IMG/VR virus record: IMGVR_UViG_3300049736_000762
Location: 1-26,991 of that record
From: a virus
Length of the DNA: 26,991 nt
Strand: one strand, 5' to 3'
The position numbers were made by a program, and so were the translations under genes. The notes below the pieces were generated by a model. That model did no database searches, had not been told where the DNA came from, and was given only the letters and a program-made list of their open reading frames with translations. Shown piece after piece: positions 1 to 6,913 of this stretch (position 1 is the stretch's first letter; each line of letters opens with the position of its first letter).

Positions 1-185
1 AGTCCGATATGAAAAAAGCAGAGCATTGTTTGAAAGATGCTTATCTTCTGCACAAATGGAATAAAATCCAGCAAAATCTAAAACCTGTAAATTGGAAAAC
101 AGATTTGACTCAACAAAAATTTACTGATGTTGACACATTAGCTGCTGCAGCTTGTGCTGGTGGAGCTTGTGAAATCGACTTCTAA
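1..185 (+). CDS. nrdA: Ribonucleotide reductase alpha subunit, C-terminal end (partial)
   Basis: This open frame enters from the left edge (codons start at base 3) and stops at 183-185. The last residues contain CAGGAC, a C-x4-C pair near the C-terminus. It has the same spacing as the redox-active swinging-arm cysteines of class Ia NrdA (E. coli ends CESGACKI). Those cysteines pass electrons from thioredoxin or glutaredoxin to the active site for dNTP synthesis. Only about 60 residues are visible, so the call rests on the tail motif and on the neighbouring phage DNA-metabolism genes. The catalytic domain lies outside the window. Confidence 0.65.
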   Translation, partial: SDMKKAEHCLKDAYLLHKWNKIQQNLKPVNWKTDLTQQKFTDVDTLAAAACAGGACEIDF

Positions 186-354
186 AATACCGTCACCGTG
201 TATTAAGGTGTGCACTATAGAAAACGACCATTGCTTAGGCTGTGGTCGTTCTTTAGAAGAAATAAAAGAATGGTTTTATTGCGACGATAACCGTAAAATG
301 GAGATAATAAAGCATAGTGGAAAACGAGTACCGGATAGAATGCGAAGAGTGTGA
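154..354 (+). CDS. Small DUF1289-like cysteine-rich protein
   Basis: A protein of up to 66 aa with the pattern SPCIKVCTI..DHCLGCGRSLEEI..W, which matches the DUF1289 family. These are short proteins with four conserved cysteines, probably binding metal or an Fe-S cluster; their molecular role is not established. The start is uncertain: GTG at 154 (overlapping nrdA by 32 nt) and GTG at 160 or 169 are all possible, and the family usually has only a few residues before SPC. It sits directly behind nrdA and overlaps the next small zinc-ribbon gene. Confidence 0.7.
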   Translation: MLVELVKSTSKIPSPCIKVCTIENDHCLGCGRSLEEIKEWFYCDDNRKMEIIKHSGKRVPDRMRRV

Positions 355-457
355 ATCAGCAACAATCGTATTAGTAAATAACGGTGAACATCCAGGATAT
401 TGCCCTATTTGCGGAATCGAAACTGATGTAGAAGACATATCTGAAATTAATATATAA
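317..457 (+). CDS. 46-aa zinc-ribbon protein, GTG start
   Basis: A short frame starting at GTG 317 encodes MENEYRIECEECESA and later GYCPICGIE, ending at TAA 455-457. Two CxxC pairs (CEEC, CPIC) about 22 residues apart make a minimal zinc ribbon. A GGAG at 300-303 lies upstream, though the spacing is long (13 nt). It overlaps the end of the DUF1289-like gene in another frame and is followed 4 nt later by the GIY-YIG gene. The cysteine pattern and tight packing support a real gene. Function is unknown; small rubredoxin-like or zinc-ribbon proteins of this size are common in T4-like marine phages. Confidence 0.65.
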   Translation: MENEYRIECEECESATIVLVNNGEHPGYCPICGIETDVEDISEINI

Positions 458-461
458 TAGT

Positions 462-869
462 ATGTGGTATTATAATGAATCTAAATATGATGAAACCCCC
501 GATGAGTACCAAGGATTTGTGTATGTCATCACAGAATTGGATACAGACAAAAAATATATCGGTAAGAAGAACTTCTGGCGGCCTAAAATATTACCAAAAA
601 ATAGTAAAAGAGCTCGAAGGAAAAGAACCCGAGTCGAGTCCGACTGGCGAGAATATTATGGATCTAATAAAGAACTTCAAATACTCATTGAACAACGAGG
701 GAAAAATAGTTACAAAAGAGAAATCTTAAGGCTATGTAAAACTAAAGGTGAGATGTCATATTATGAAGCGAAATTACAATTTGATAACGACGTCTTATTA
801 AGAGACGATTACTATAATGAGTTTATAGGATGCAAGATCCATTCGAGACATTTACCGAAAAACTTATAG
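462..869 (+). CDS. SegE-like GIY-YIG endonuclease
   Basis: A 135-aa protein with a GIY-YIG type core: GFVYVI at residues 18-23 (GIY half) and KKYIGKK at about 30-36 (YIG half). A basic segment (KNSKRARRKRTR) and conserved Trp, Arg and Glu positions follow. It resembles the free-standing GIY-YIG nucleases of T4-like phages (Seg family), which cut DNA and can spread as homing endonucleases, but the compact single-domain form is also a fixed gene in many marine T4-like phages. The ATG at 462 follows the zinc-ribbon stop by 4 nt. It could act in host DNA degradation or recombination rather than homing. Confidence 0.75.
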   Translation: MWYYNESKYDETPDEYQGFVYVITELDTDKKYIGKKNFWRPKILPKNSKRARRKRTRVESDWREYYGSNKELQILIEQRGKNSYKREILRLCKTKGEMSYYEAKLQFDNDVLLRDDYYNEFIGCKIHSRHLPKNL

Positions 870-961
870 CATTTTATGGCGATAAGCTAGCAAATCCAGA
901 AATATATCCTGAAGTTTTTTCGTATCAAGTAAAAATATACATGTACATTTACGGAAAATAG
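830..961 (+). CDS. Hypothetical 43-aa protein
   Basis: ATG at 830 opens a 43-aa frame (starting MQDPFETFTEKLIAFYGDKL) that overlaps the 3' end of the GIY-YIG gene by 40 nt and stops at TAG 959-961. An AGG sits just upstream of the start. The amino-acid composition looks protein-like, with an amphipathic N-terminal helix and an aromatic-rich tail. Its end contains the next promoter: the -35 TGTACA lies in its last codons. Function is unknown. Confidence 0.6.
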   Translation: MQDPFETFTEKLIAFYGDKLANPEIYPEVFSYQVKIYMYIYGK

Positions 962-970
962 TGGTATAAT
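942..970 (+). promoter_or_regulatory. Promoter P1 (TGTACA-17-TATAAT)
   Basis: -35 TGTACA at 942-947, 17-nt spacer, extended -10 TGGTATAAT with TATAAT at 965-970, followed by AGATCCATAATT and GGAG before the ATG at 997. One of nine near-identical promoters in the window. It resembles a host sigma-70 early promoter. Confidence 0.85.
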
Positions 971-996
971 AGATCCATAATTGAGATGGAGCTAAA

Positions 997-1197
997 ATGA
1001 AATACGCTAATGGTAAAACTAAATACACCTTTATTTGTGCATACGATGTATGTGTGTCTGATTTTTTAGAAATATTAGACATATACAATCTGAATGTTAT
1101 CGATTGGATAGCAAGTGGACCAAGTGGTGGAAACCCTGAGATAACTGTACAAGGCCTCAAAACCAACATAAATGACTTTAAAGAATACTATAGATAG
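997..1197 (+). CDS. Hypothetical 66-aa protein
   Basis: First gene behind promoter P1, with a good ribosome-binding site (GGAG, 6 nt before ATG). The 66-residue product (starting MKYANGKTKYTFICAYDV) contains SGPSGGNPEI near residue 41 and no recognisable family motif. It is followed after 8 nt by RNase H, so the two are probably co-transcribed. Function unknown. Confidence 0.75.
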   Translation: MKYANGKTKYTFICAYDVCVSDFLEILDIYNLNVIDWIASGPSGGNPEITVQGLKTNINDFKEYYR

Positions 1198-1205
1198 GAT
1201 TTGTT

Positions 1206-2057
1206 ATGATACTAGTAGACTTCAGTGCAATCGCCGTTGCCAATATTGCAGTACAAAAACTTAACGAAGAAAATATGATTCGTCATATGATTCTTAATAC
1301 GTTGCGGATGTATCGCACTAAATACAAAGATAAGTATGGTGAACTCGTACTTGCATGCGATGGACCCAATAACTGGCGTAAATCACACTATCCTCAATAC
1401 AAAGCAAATCGTAAAAAGACTCGCGATTCATCTTCATTTGATTGGAATGCTGCATTTACTATTATGAATAATGTACGCGAAGAAATCAAAGAAAACTTTC
1501 CATACAAAGTATTACATATAAACGGTTGCGAAGCTGATGATATTATTGCCACGCTGGTAGAAAATACTCAAGATTTTGGTCAATACGAGGATGTTATGAT
1601 TATTTCTGGTGATAAAGACTTTGTACAATTACAGAAATATGACAACGTTACACAGTTTTCTCCAGTCCAGAAAAAGCTTGTTACAGAAAAGAATCCTCGT
1701 GCGTTCTTAGTAGAACAAATTATGCGTGGCGATACCTCAGATGGTGTACCTAATGTTTTATCAGATGACGATGTGTTTGTAGAAAGTAGAAGGCAGACTC
1801 CGCTATCAAAGAAAAAACTAGATACTATTATAGAAGATCTTAATGAAGGCGAGTTATTGTATGCAGCAAGTTGGTATCGTAATTACTGTCGTAATAAAAA
1901 GTTAATCGATTTGGCAGAAACACCACAAGACTTAAAAAATGAAATCATTCAAGAATTTAATTCACAAGATCCGTGGAATAACAAAGGTTTGGTGTTTCCG
2001 TATCTTATAAATAAAAGGTGTAACCAGTTGATTGAATCGGTTCAGGAGTTTATTTGA
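1206..2057 (+). CDS. rnh: RNase H / 5'-3' flap exonuclease (T4 Rnh type)
   Basis: A 283-aa member of the FEN/T4 RNase H family, which removes RNA primers and adjacent DNA from lagging-strand fragments. Acidic metal ligands are in place: D5 (ILVDFSA), D52 (ACDGPN), E109/D111/D112 (EADDIIATL), D136/D138 (SGDKDF), and the later RGDTSDGVPNV segment that matches the helix-hairpin-helix entry of T4 Rnh. Length is close to T4 Rnh (305 aa). It follows the 66-aa gene by 8 nt and its TGA overlaps the next ATG. In T4, rnh also lies upstream of 33 and 32, though here about 19 kb separates them. Confidence 0.92.
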   Translation: MILVDFSAIAVANIAVQKLNEENMIRHMILNTLRMYRTKYKDKYGELVLACDGPNNWRKSHYPQYKANRKKTRDSSSFDWNAAFTIMNNVREEIKENFPYKVLHINGCEADDIIATLVENTQDFGQYEDVMIISGDKDFVQLQKYDNVTQFSPVQKKLVTEKNPRAFLVEQIMRGDTSDGVPNVLSDDDVFVESRRQTPLSKKKLDTIIEDLNEGELLYAASWYRNYCRNKKLIDLAETPQDLKNEIIQEFNSQDPWNNKGLVFPYLINKRCNQLIESVQEFI

Positions 2058-2473
2058 TGAGAAGATTCGTACATGAAGTATTAGAAGAAGTAAGTAAAGC
2101 CGAAGATAAAGAAACTAAAATTTCTATCTTAAAACAAAATGAAACATGGGCTTTAAAAGATATTATAAAAGGATCTATGGATCCAAGAGTACATTGGCAT
2201 TTACCTCCAGGAGAAGTTCCCTATAAAGCATGTGAACCGCATAACGCGCCAACTAATCTGACTAGGCAGAACACAAAGTTTACATACTTTGTCAAAGGTG
2301 GTAAGGGTGAAGAGTTGCCGCAATTTAAAAGAGAAAGAGTTTTTCTTTCGATTGTAGAATCAATCCACCCAGAAGATGCTAAATTAATGGTAGATATGAT
2401 TAATAAGAAGACACCAAAAGGTGTGACTAAAGCAGTTATACAGGAGGCATTCCCTGGTCTTATCGGAGAATAG
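2057..2473 (+). CDS. Conserved marine T4-like phage protein (DUF6433-like)
   Basis: A 138-aa protein whose N-terminus (MRRFVHEVLEEVSKAEDKE) and LPPGEVPYK segment resemble a family catalogued, as I recall, as DUF6433, found in marine T4-like phages with no known function. The ATG at 2057 shares its A with the RNase H stop, and CAGGAG at 2043-2048 is well placed; a TTG three bases earlier is less likely. Its position directly after RNase H suggests a link to replication, but this is only inference. A strong terminator follows 24 nt after the stop. Confidence 0.75.
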   Translation: MRRFVHEVLEEVSKAEDKETKISILKQNETWALKDIIKGSMDPRVHWHLPPGEVPYKACEPHNAPTNLTRQNTKFTYFVKGGKGEELPQFKRERVFLSIVESIHPEDAKLMVDMINKKTPKGVTKAVIQEAFPGLIGE

Positions 2474-2496
2474 CTTAATTTTAACAACTAACCTTC

Positions 2497-2531
2497 GAGC
2501 ATGTGCGCAATTTGTGCCATGCTCTTTTTTA
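2497..2531 (+). terminator. Rho-independent terminator
   Basis: GAGCATG (2497-2503) pairs with CATGCTC (2518-2524), with further pairing inside the loop (GCGC with GTGC), followed by TTTTTT at 2525-2530. It lies between the DUF6433-like gene and the 54-aa gene, whose ribosome-binding site begins only a few bases after the T run. Confidence 0.85.
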
Positions 2532-2546
2532 TTGGAGAAAACTCTA

Positions 2547-2711
2547 ATGGTATTTGCTCAAAAAGAACGACTCATTAAGGACACTAAAGAACTTACTGAT
2601 TATGCATTAAGACTTGCGAAGAAAGGCCGAGTCGAGCAATCAAAGAAAATTATAGCTAAGAGAGATTTTATCATAGAAATGTTAGAAAAATATCAAGCAA
2701 ATCCCACTTAA
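2547..2711 (+). CDS. Hypothetical 54-aa coiled-coil protein
   Basis: ATG at 2547 with GGAG at 2534-2537. The frame is open from 2514, but that longer start would lie inside the terminator hairpin. The product (MVFAQKERLIKDTKELTDYA...) is short, highly charged and predicted helical, with heptad-like leucine/isoleucine spacing. No promoter of the window's standard type lies between the terminator at 2497-2531 and this gene, so expression needs read-through or another signal. Function unknown. Confidence 0.65.
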   Translation: MVFAQKERLIKDTKELTDYALRLAKKGRVEQSKKIIAKRDFIIEMLEKYQANPT

Positions 2712-2726
2712 ATCAAAATAAATTGG

Positions 2727-2754
2727 TGTACATTTTCGGCCCATATGGTATAAT
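2727..2754 (+). promoter_or_regulatory. Promoter P2 (TGTACA-16-TATAAT)
   Basis: -35 TGTACA at 2727-2732, 16-nt spacer, extended -10 TGGTATAAT with TATAAT at 2749-2754. It heads the unit beginning at 2789. It is the only member of the nine with a 16-nt spacer. Confidence 0.8.
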
Positions 2755-2788
2755 AAGTATATCTTAATTAAGCCGGAGGTAGTACCCC

Positions 2789-3235
2789 ATGAAATATAGC
2801 GGTATAGTTAACCAGGAATTCATGAATTATCTGGATAAAAAAGTTATCGCTGATACTCGAGCTCGCCATGTGGCTGCTCGTCAATGGTCTTTTGAATTTC
2901 CAGAAAGACACTTATGCAGCGTAAAGGGTAGTGGTCATACACTATTCGAAGGATTCGACCACGATACAGAACATGAATTTTTTGGTAAATGTGATTTTAA
3001 ATACCACAATAAAGAAGAAGTTTTACGTCTAACTCCATTTGTATACGAAAATATTAATAAAGGTAATATAGACACATTTATAACTTGGAAATGGTTAGAT
3101 AGAAATCCTAATCATGCTTTAGTATTAAATGAAAGAGTTAAGTACCAATTAATCATGTACATTGAAGCAGAAACAGTGTATAATAAAGCAATATATAATA
3201 GAGGTATAAAGCGTTATGAATATTTTTATTCTTGA
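2789..3235 (+). CDS. Hypothetical 148-aa protein
   Basis: First gene after promoter P2, with a strong GGAGG at 2775-2779. The 148-residue soluble protein is rich in aromatic residues and histidine (for example FEGFDHDTEHEFFGKCDF near residues 50-70). I do not recognise the family. It overlaps the next gene by 20 nt. No signal peptide or membrane segment is visible. Confidence 0.75.
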   Translation: MKYSGIVNQEFMNYLDKKVIADTRARHVAARQWSFEFPERHLCSVKGSGHTLFEGFDHDTEHEFFGKCDFKYHNKEEVLRLTPFVYENINKGNIDTFITWKWLDRNPNHALVLNERVKYQLIMYIEAETVYNKAIYNRGIKRYEYFYS

Positions 3236-3779
3236 TAAAGATCCAATAGTTGCAGCACAACAGCAATGCGACAAGCACGTAGTAAAAATGATTGTAGAAT
3301 CTGCACAAATGCTATCTACAGCTCATCGCATGTTAGACGGCACAATTCAAATTGCACCATCAAAATCTGGTAAACGAATGGTAAAACACTATCGACTTTT
3401 CAATGATCCAGAAATGGACAACTTACTTTACAAGGCTGTACATTACAAGCATCCGTGCACTGTATGGACTATGGAATCAGATTTTAATTATCGATGGCAT
3501 TGGCAACATTTTCAAGCCCTATGTGACGAATATACATATAGGTATAATAAAGTCCACAGATCTGCAGGATTACTAGAACCTTTGTGGATTCGACCAAAAA
3601 ATATACCGAAAGGGAAAATGACTCCGTTCAAATTAGCAATGAAATCAAATCCTGAGTGTATGCTAGAAAATCCAGTATTGTCATATCGTGCATTCTATCA
3701 AACAAAACAAGATCGTTTCAAAATGGTTTGGACTAAACGAGCGAAGCCTGGATGGTTTCAGGAAAGATGTTATGGATAA
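3216..3779 (+). CDS. Conserved phage protein, MNIF-family, function unknown
   Basis: A 187-aa protein beginning MNIFILDKDPIVAAQQQCDK, followed by HVVKMIVESAQMLSTAHR. This N-terminal signature (D-x-DP, CDKH, KMI.E.AQ.LSTAHR) belongs to a family I know from many T4-like and marine phages. The clustered Asp, Cys and His look like a metal or active site. I cannot give a verified function; the sequence is unlike T4 DenV. It overlaps its upstream neighbour by 20 nt and the downstream ORF by 8 nt. Confidence 0.75.
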   Translation: MNIFILDKDPIVAAQQQCDKHVVKMIVESAQMLSTAHRMLDGTIQIAPSKSGKRMVKHYRLFNDPEMDNLLYKAVHYKHPCTVWTMESDFNYRWHWQHFQALCDEYTYRYNKVHRSAGLLEPLWIRPKNIPKGKMTPFKLAMKSNPECMLENPVLSYRAFYQTKQDRFKMVWTKRAKPGWFQERCYG

Positions 3780-4002
3780 AGTTTTTATATTAGTTATATC
3801 AATGTGGGGTAGTGATGGTACCGATCATCATTATATTGGCCAACTTGCTTTACAGCAACCTATGACACAAGCACAGTGTGAATATATGATAGATGAAAAA
3901 ATGTGGGAATCTTCTTACGAAAATGAGTATTATCATATGAAAGGCCATTGTTTCCCAAAGGAGTGTTCAGGTAAGGAGGAATGTAATGGACAATTTGGAT
4001 AA
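3772..4002 (+). CDS. Hypothetical 76-aa protein
   Basis: The frame is open further upstream, but ATG 3772 is preferred: it has CAGGAAAG at 3759-3766 and gives the usual short overlap with the stop of the previous gene. The product starts MDKVFILVISMWGSDGTDHH and contains four cysteines, three of them in the C-terminal half as CFPKECSGKEEC, which may bind metal. Function unknown. Confidence 0.65.
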   Translation: MDKVFILVISMWGSDGTDHHYIGQLALQQPMTQAQCEYMIDEKMWESSYENEYYHMKGHCFPKECSGKEECNGQFG

Positions 4003-4186
4003 ATTAGATTTTTTATATCAAGAAGTAAAGCTTGCAGAATCAAGACTGGCACCTCATGATACCGGTCATATTAGTACTGCAATTTCATGGATGAATCATA
4101 GAATTAATGAAGTTAAACAAGATATTCGTGAAAGCACTGCTAAATTTTCACATTTGACACCTGTACCAAGAGTTGATAAAAAGTAA
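3986..4186 (+). CDS. Hypothetical 66-aa helical protein
   Basis: ATG at 3986 behind an excellent ribosome-binding site (AAGGAGGA). The 66-residue product is mostly charged helix (MDNLDKLDFLYQEVKLAESR...) and may form a coiled coil. It overlaps the preceding gene by 17 nt and its last A is shared with the next ATG (TAATG). Function unknown. Confidence 0.75.
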   Translation: MDNLDKLDFLYQEVKLAESRLAPHDTGHISTAISWMNHRINEVKQDIRESTAKFSHLTPVPRVDKK

Positions 4187-4419
4187 TGCCAACTTATACA
4201 CTCAAAAGATTATCTACTGGAGAACATTGGGACGTGATGTGTTCATTTGACGATTTGGCTCAAATGTTAGAAGATGACGACATAGTAAAAACTCTGTCAA
4301 CTCCTAATTTTACAACTCAACCTTTACAAGATAACGTTGCTCGAGCAGGAAAAGATTGGCAAGATCATCTCGGTAGAATTAAGAAAAATTCTGGTAGAAA
4401 AAATACTATTAATATATGA
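4186..4419 (+). CDS. Hypothetical 77-aa protein, FmdB-like N-terminus
   Basis: A 77-aa protein beginning MPTYTLKRLSTGEHWDVMCS. The MP-x-Y start followed by a TGE.W.V strand resembles small phage proteins distantly like FmdB/zinc-ribbon regulators, but the cysteines of a zinc ribbon are missing. The C-terminus is basic (RIKKNSGRKN), suggesting nucleic-acid contact. It is translationally coupled on both sides by 1-nt and 4-nt overlaps. Role unknown. Confidence 0.65.
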   Translation: MPTYTLKRLSTGEHWDVMCSFDDLAQMLEDDDIVKTLSTPNFTTQPLQDNVARAGKDWQDHLGRIKKNSGRKNTINI

Positions 4420-4568
4420 GACGCGGTACAAAGAAGACTAAAAGCGAGTATATACATATTCGTATTAGGCAACTCTATGATGATTTTCATAAGGCGTCTG
4501 ACGAACATGATAGAAAATGGTACTTACGATTAATTGAAGAATTGAAATGGGTTGATAAGCATGAATAA
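4416..4568 (+). CDS. Hypothetical 50-aa protein
   Basis: ATG at 4416 overlaps the previous stop (ATGA) and the frame runs to TAA 4566-4568, overlapping the phoH start by 8 nt. It fills an otherwise geneless gap of about 140 nt. The 50-residue product (starting MRRGTKKTKSEYIHIRIRQL) is basic at the N-terminus and helical after that, with several Trp and Tyr. The start/stop overlaps on both sides are the main evidence for a real gene. Function unknown. Confidence 0.65.
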   Translation: MRRGTKKTKSEYIHIRIRQLYDDFHKASDEHDRKWYLRLIEELKWVDKHE

Positions 4569-5238
4569 GTCTACTGCTACCGTTCAAGATCTGGTTGTAC
4601 ATGAACCAATTACTGAAAATCAAACAAAAGTATATGAAGCTTGGGATGAAGGTGATAATATGGTGTTAGCTGGTTCTGCAGGAACTGGTAAAACTTTTAT
4701 TGCACTCTATTTAGCTTTAGAAGCTATCGTAGAAAAATCTACTCCATATAAAAAAATAATCCTTGTGCGTTCTGTAGTACCTACGCGTGATATGGGATTT
4801 TTACCCGGAACTATGGAAGAAAAGAAAGGTCCATACGAAATACCGTATCAAAGTATTTGTATGCAACTATTAAATGATCAAGCAGCGTATAATAAATTGG
4901 TGGCATCAAAACAACTCGAGTTTACTACTACATCCTTTATTCGTGGTCTTACTATTGATAATAGTATCATTATTGTTGACGAGATGCAAAATTTAAATTT
5001 TCATGAATTAGATTCTATTATTACTCGCGTTGGAGAAAATACTCGTATTATTTTTTGTGGTGATTATTACCAATCAGATTTTAAAGATGATTCAGAAAAA
5101 AATGGTATTCAAAGGTTTTTACGTATTGTAGAACAACTAAAGAACTTCAGTGTTGTGACATTTGATTGGCACGATATTGTAAGATCTGATTTTTTAAGAG
5201 ATTATATAATGACAAAAGAAATGTTAGGAATGAGATGA
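4561..5238 (+). CDS. phoH: PhoH-like P-loop ATPase
   Basis: A 225-aa ATPase with Walker A GSAGTGKT at residues 38-45 and Walker B IIIVDEMQN ending in D140/E141, in the order typical of the PhoH/NYN-associated helicase-like ATPase family. RSVVPTRDMGFLPG after the P-loop is also characteristic. PhoH is very common in marine phages; it may act in RNA metabolism, and its link to phosphate stress is debated. ATG 4561 is chosen over a TTG at 4552. It overlaps the 50-aa gene before it and the nuclease gene after it (ATGA). Confidence 0.93.
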   Translation: MNKSTATVQDLVVHEPITENQTKVYEAWDEGDNMVLAGSAGTGKTFIALYLALEAIVEKSTPYKKIILVRSVVPTRDMGFLPGTMEEKKGPYEIPYQSICMQLLNDQAAYNKLVASKQLEFTTTSFIRGLTIDNSIIIVDEMQNLNFHELDSIITRVGENTRIIFCGDYYQSDFKDDSEKNGIQRFLRIVEQLKNFSVVTFDWHDIVRSDFLRDYIMTKEMLGMR

Positions 5239-5912
5239 CCCGAGTATTTGAACATGAATATTTAGATCTTGGTTATGATGACTTAGTTACAGAAAACAGC
5301 AATGGTAAAAGAGTCTATAATACACCAGATGGTAGTCAATATCCTAGTGTGACCAGTGTTTTAAGTATTATTAACGAGGAAAAGATTGCTGCATGGCGTA
5401 AAAGGGTAGGCGAAGAAGAAGCAAACCGTGTTGGCCATCGTGCGTCAAGTCGTGGTACATCAGTACACTCTATTATAGAAAGATACCTAAAAAATGAAGA
5501 TACATCAGAGTTTCTCCCGCATGTTAAGCAAAGTCTTCAAAATCTCAGGCCAATTCTTGATAAATCTATCGGGAAAATCTTTGGTCTCGAAAGTGCTCTT
5601 TTTAGTCGCCATCTTGGGTTGGCTGGTCGTGTTGATTGCATAGCAGAATATGATGGTGTTCCATCTATTGTAGATTTTAAAACATCGAGATACCCAAAGA
5701 AGAAAGAACAAGTACCTAATTATTTTGCACAAATGACAGCATACGCTATTATGTTCGAAGAACGTAGCGGATTGCCAATTACAAATACAGTTATTGTTAT
5801 GGATGTGGATGATAATCACCCTATAGTATTTAAAGAACACCGCGATAATTATGTTGATTTGTTAATGGAAACAAAAGCAGAATTTGACCGCCGTAAATTA
5901 TTTTCATCTTAA
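5235..5912 (+). CDS. PD-(D/E)XK exonuclease (MGME1/RecB-like)
   Basis: A 225-aa nuclease-like protein. The core reads GLES (E119), GLAGRVDCI (D134), IVDFKTS (D147 and K149), then Q166 and Y170 in AQMTAYA, matching the acidic-acidic-lysine and Q motifs of RecB-type PD-(D/E)XK exonucleases. TSVHSIIE at 75-82 matches the N-terminal helix of this group. Related phage proteins are annotated as exonucleases and may process single-stranded ends in replication or recombination. Coupled to phoH by an ATGA overlap. It ends the P2 unit; promoter P3 follows at once. Confidence 0.85.
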   Translation: MTRVFEHEYLDLGYDDLVTENSNGKRVYNTPDGSQYPSVTSVLSIINEEKIAAWRKRVGEEEANRVGHRASSRGTSVHSIIERYLKNEDTSEFLPHVKQSLQNLRPILDKSIGKIFGLESALFSRHLGLAGRVDCIAEYDGVPSIVDFKTSRYPKKKEQVPNYFAQMTAYAIMFEERSGLPITNTVIVMDVDDNHPIVFKEHRDNYVDLLMETKAEFDRRKLFSS

Positions 5913-5954
5913 TGCGTTTTTAGCATGTACAAATGCTCCATTCTATGGTATAAT
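5913..5954 (+). promoter_or_regulatory. Promoter P3 with T-tract upstream element
   Basis: TGCGTTTTT at 5913-5921 stands 13 nt before -35 TGTACA (5926-5931). A 17-nt spacer leads to TGGTATAAT, with TATAAT at 5949-5954. The -35 is inside a perfect inverted repeat, AGCAT (5922-5926) with ATGCT (5933-5937). Start region AGATCCATAATT follows. Confidence 0.88.
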
Positions 5955-5982
5955 AGATCCATAATTAAAGAGGAGCTAAATT

Positions 5983-6165
5983 ATGAGAATAGAAGTTGAA
6001 TTATTAGAAGCACAAGAATTAGCTTGTGAATACTATAATGTTACTCGTGAAGAGTTTATTACAGTAGCAATTAAGAAATACCCGCTACTTGCTAATAAAC
6101 ATCAGTTTATAGCTGCAGTAAGATCATATGATCAAATTCAGCAAGAAATGATGGAGGTAGCATAA
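5983..6165 (+). CDS. Hypothetical 60-aa protein
   Basis: First gene after promoter P3, with GAGGAG at the right distance before ATG 5983. It encodes a 60-residue acidic, helical protein (MRIEVELLEAQELACEYYNV...). It shares one base with the start of the nucleotidase gene, so it is translationally coupled to it. Function unknown. Confidence 0.75.
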   Translation: MRIEVELLEAQELACEYYNVTREEFITVAIKKYPLLANKHQFIAAVRSYDQIQQEMMEVA

Positions 6166-6686
6166 TGACTGTATATTTAGATATGGATGGTGTACTAGTT
6201 GACTTCTTCGGTGGAGTCGAAAAAAGATTCAATGTCAAACATTGGAAATCGATTCAAGATAGAGAAGTTGCTTTTGCTACCCTTGCAAATACTAATTTCT
6301 TTTATGAATTAGAAGCTTTTGACGAAGCAAACAAAATTATCGATTATGTCAAAAAAGCTACTAAGTTATATAATACAAATTGGGGTATTTGTTCTTCACC
6401 TTTAAGAGGTGATACAATGAATTCATCATACTGGAAACGAAGATGGTTAGAAGATAAGTTTTTTACACCTGATTTAGTCGAAGATATGATTTTTACTTCC
6501 AATAAACATAAGTATGCATTGAATACTCTAACTCGAAAACCTAATATTCTGATAGACGATAAGCCAGAAAATATTAGAAGTTGGAAAAAAGCTGGAGGTA
6601 TCGGTATTCGCTTCCAGACTAATGAAGATGACTTAGAAGAATACTTATTTGTAGAAATAGAAAAGGCTCTCATTGAATGTCAATAG
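6165..6686 (+). CDS. HAD-family 5'(3')-deoxyribonucleotidase-like phosphatase
   Basis: A 173-aa HAD-superfamily protein. Motif I is YLDMDGVLVDFFGG, with nucleophile D6 and acid/base D8. The lysine motif is probably in SNKHKYAL (residues 112-119), and the final acidic motif is ILIDDKPENI (D131, D132). The DMDGVLVDF form and short length match the NT5C-type 5'(3')-deoxyribonucleotidases, which remove phosphate from deoxynucleoside monophosphates. In a phage it would adjust nucleotide pools. It overlaps the next ORF by 10 nt. Confidence 0.82.
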   Translation: MTVYLDMDGVLVDFFGGVEKRFNVKHWKSIQDREVAFATLANTNFFYELEAFDEANKIIDYVKKATKLYNTNWGICSSPLRGDTMNSSYWKRRWLEDKFFTPDLVEDMIFTSNKHKYALNTLTRKPNILIDDKPENIRSWKKAGGIGIRFQTNEDDLEEYLFVEIEKALIECQ

Positions 6687-6913
6687 TAGAAATGATTAAT
6701 CTTCGAACTAGGTTTGAAGAGATCACCGCTGATTACAAATTTAAAGAACCTATGGGTTCTGATATAAATAGCCTAAAGTGGTTTTTAGAGTTCGGTCACC
6801 AATCGAATTCACTTCGTAATGATTTTAGAGAAGCATTAGAGATTGCAGAAGCAATCATTACGGAGTACGAAAGCAATGACCGAAAATACGAAAACAATAG
6901 CGGGCTTAGATGA
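6677..6913 (+). CDS. Hypothetical 78-aa protein
   Basis: ATG at 6677 lies inside the last codons of the nucleotidase gene. The 78-residue protein is charged and helical (LRTRFEEITADY, LRNDFREALEIAEAII). No family recognised. It overlaps the EF-hand gene by 38 nt in another frame. A TATAAATA octamer at 6763-6770 lies inside it; see rejected items. Confidence 0.7.
   Translation: MSIVEMINLRTRFEEITADYKFKEPMGSDINSLKWFLEFGHQSNSLRNDFREALEIAEAIITEYESNDRKYENNSGLR

Noticed and set aside
2006-2013. TATAAATA inside the RNase H gene as a late promoter
   Set aside because: With this base composition a few such octamers per strand are expected by chance; this one lies in coding sequence.
3216-3779. T4 DenV-type pyrimidine dimer glycosylase
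   Set aside because: The sequence does not resemble T4 DenV; the MNIF...CDKHVVKMI signature belongs to a different family of unknown function.
6763-6770. TATAAATA inside the 78-aa gene as a late promoter for the EF-hand gene
   Set aside because: Within coding sequence, far from the downstream start, and at the chance level; kept only as a weak possibility.
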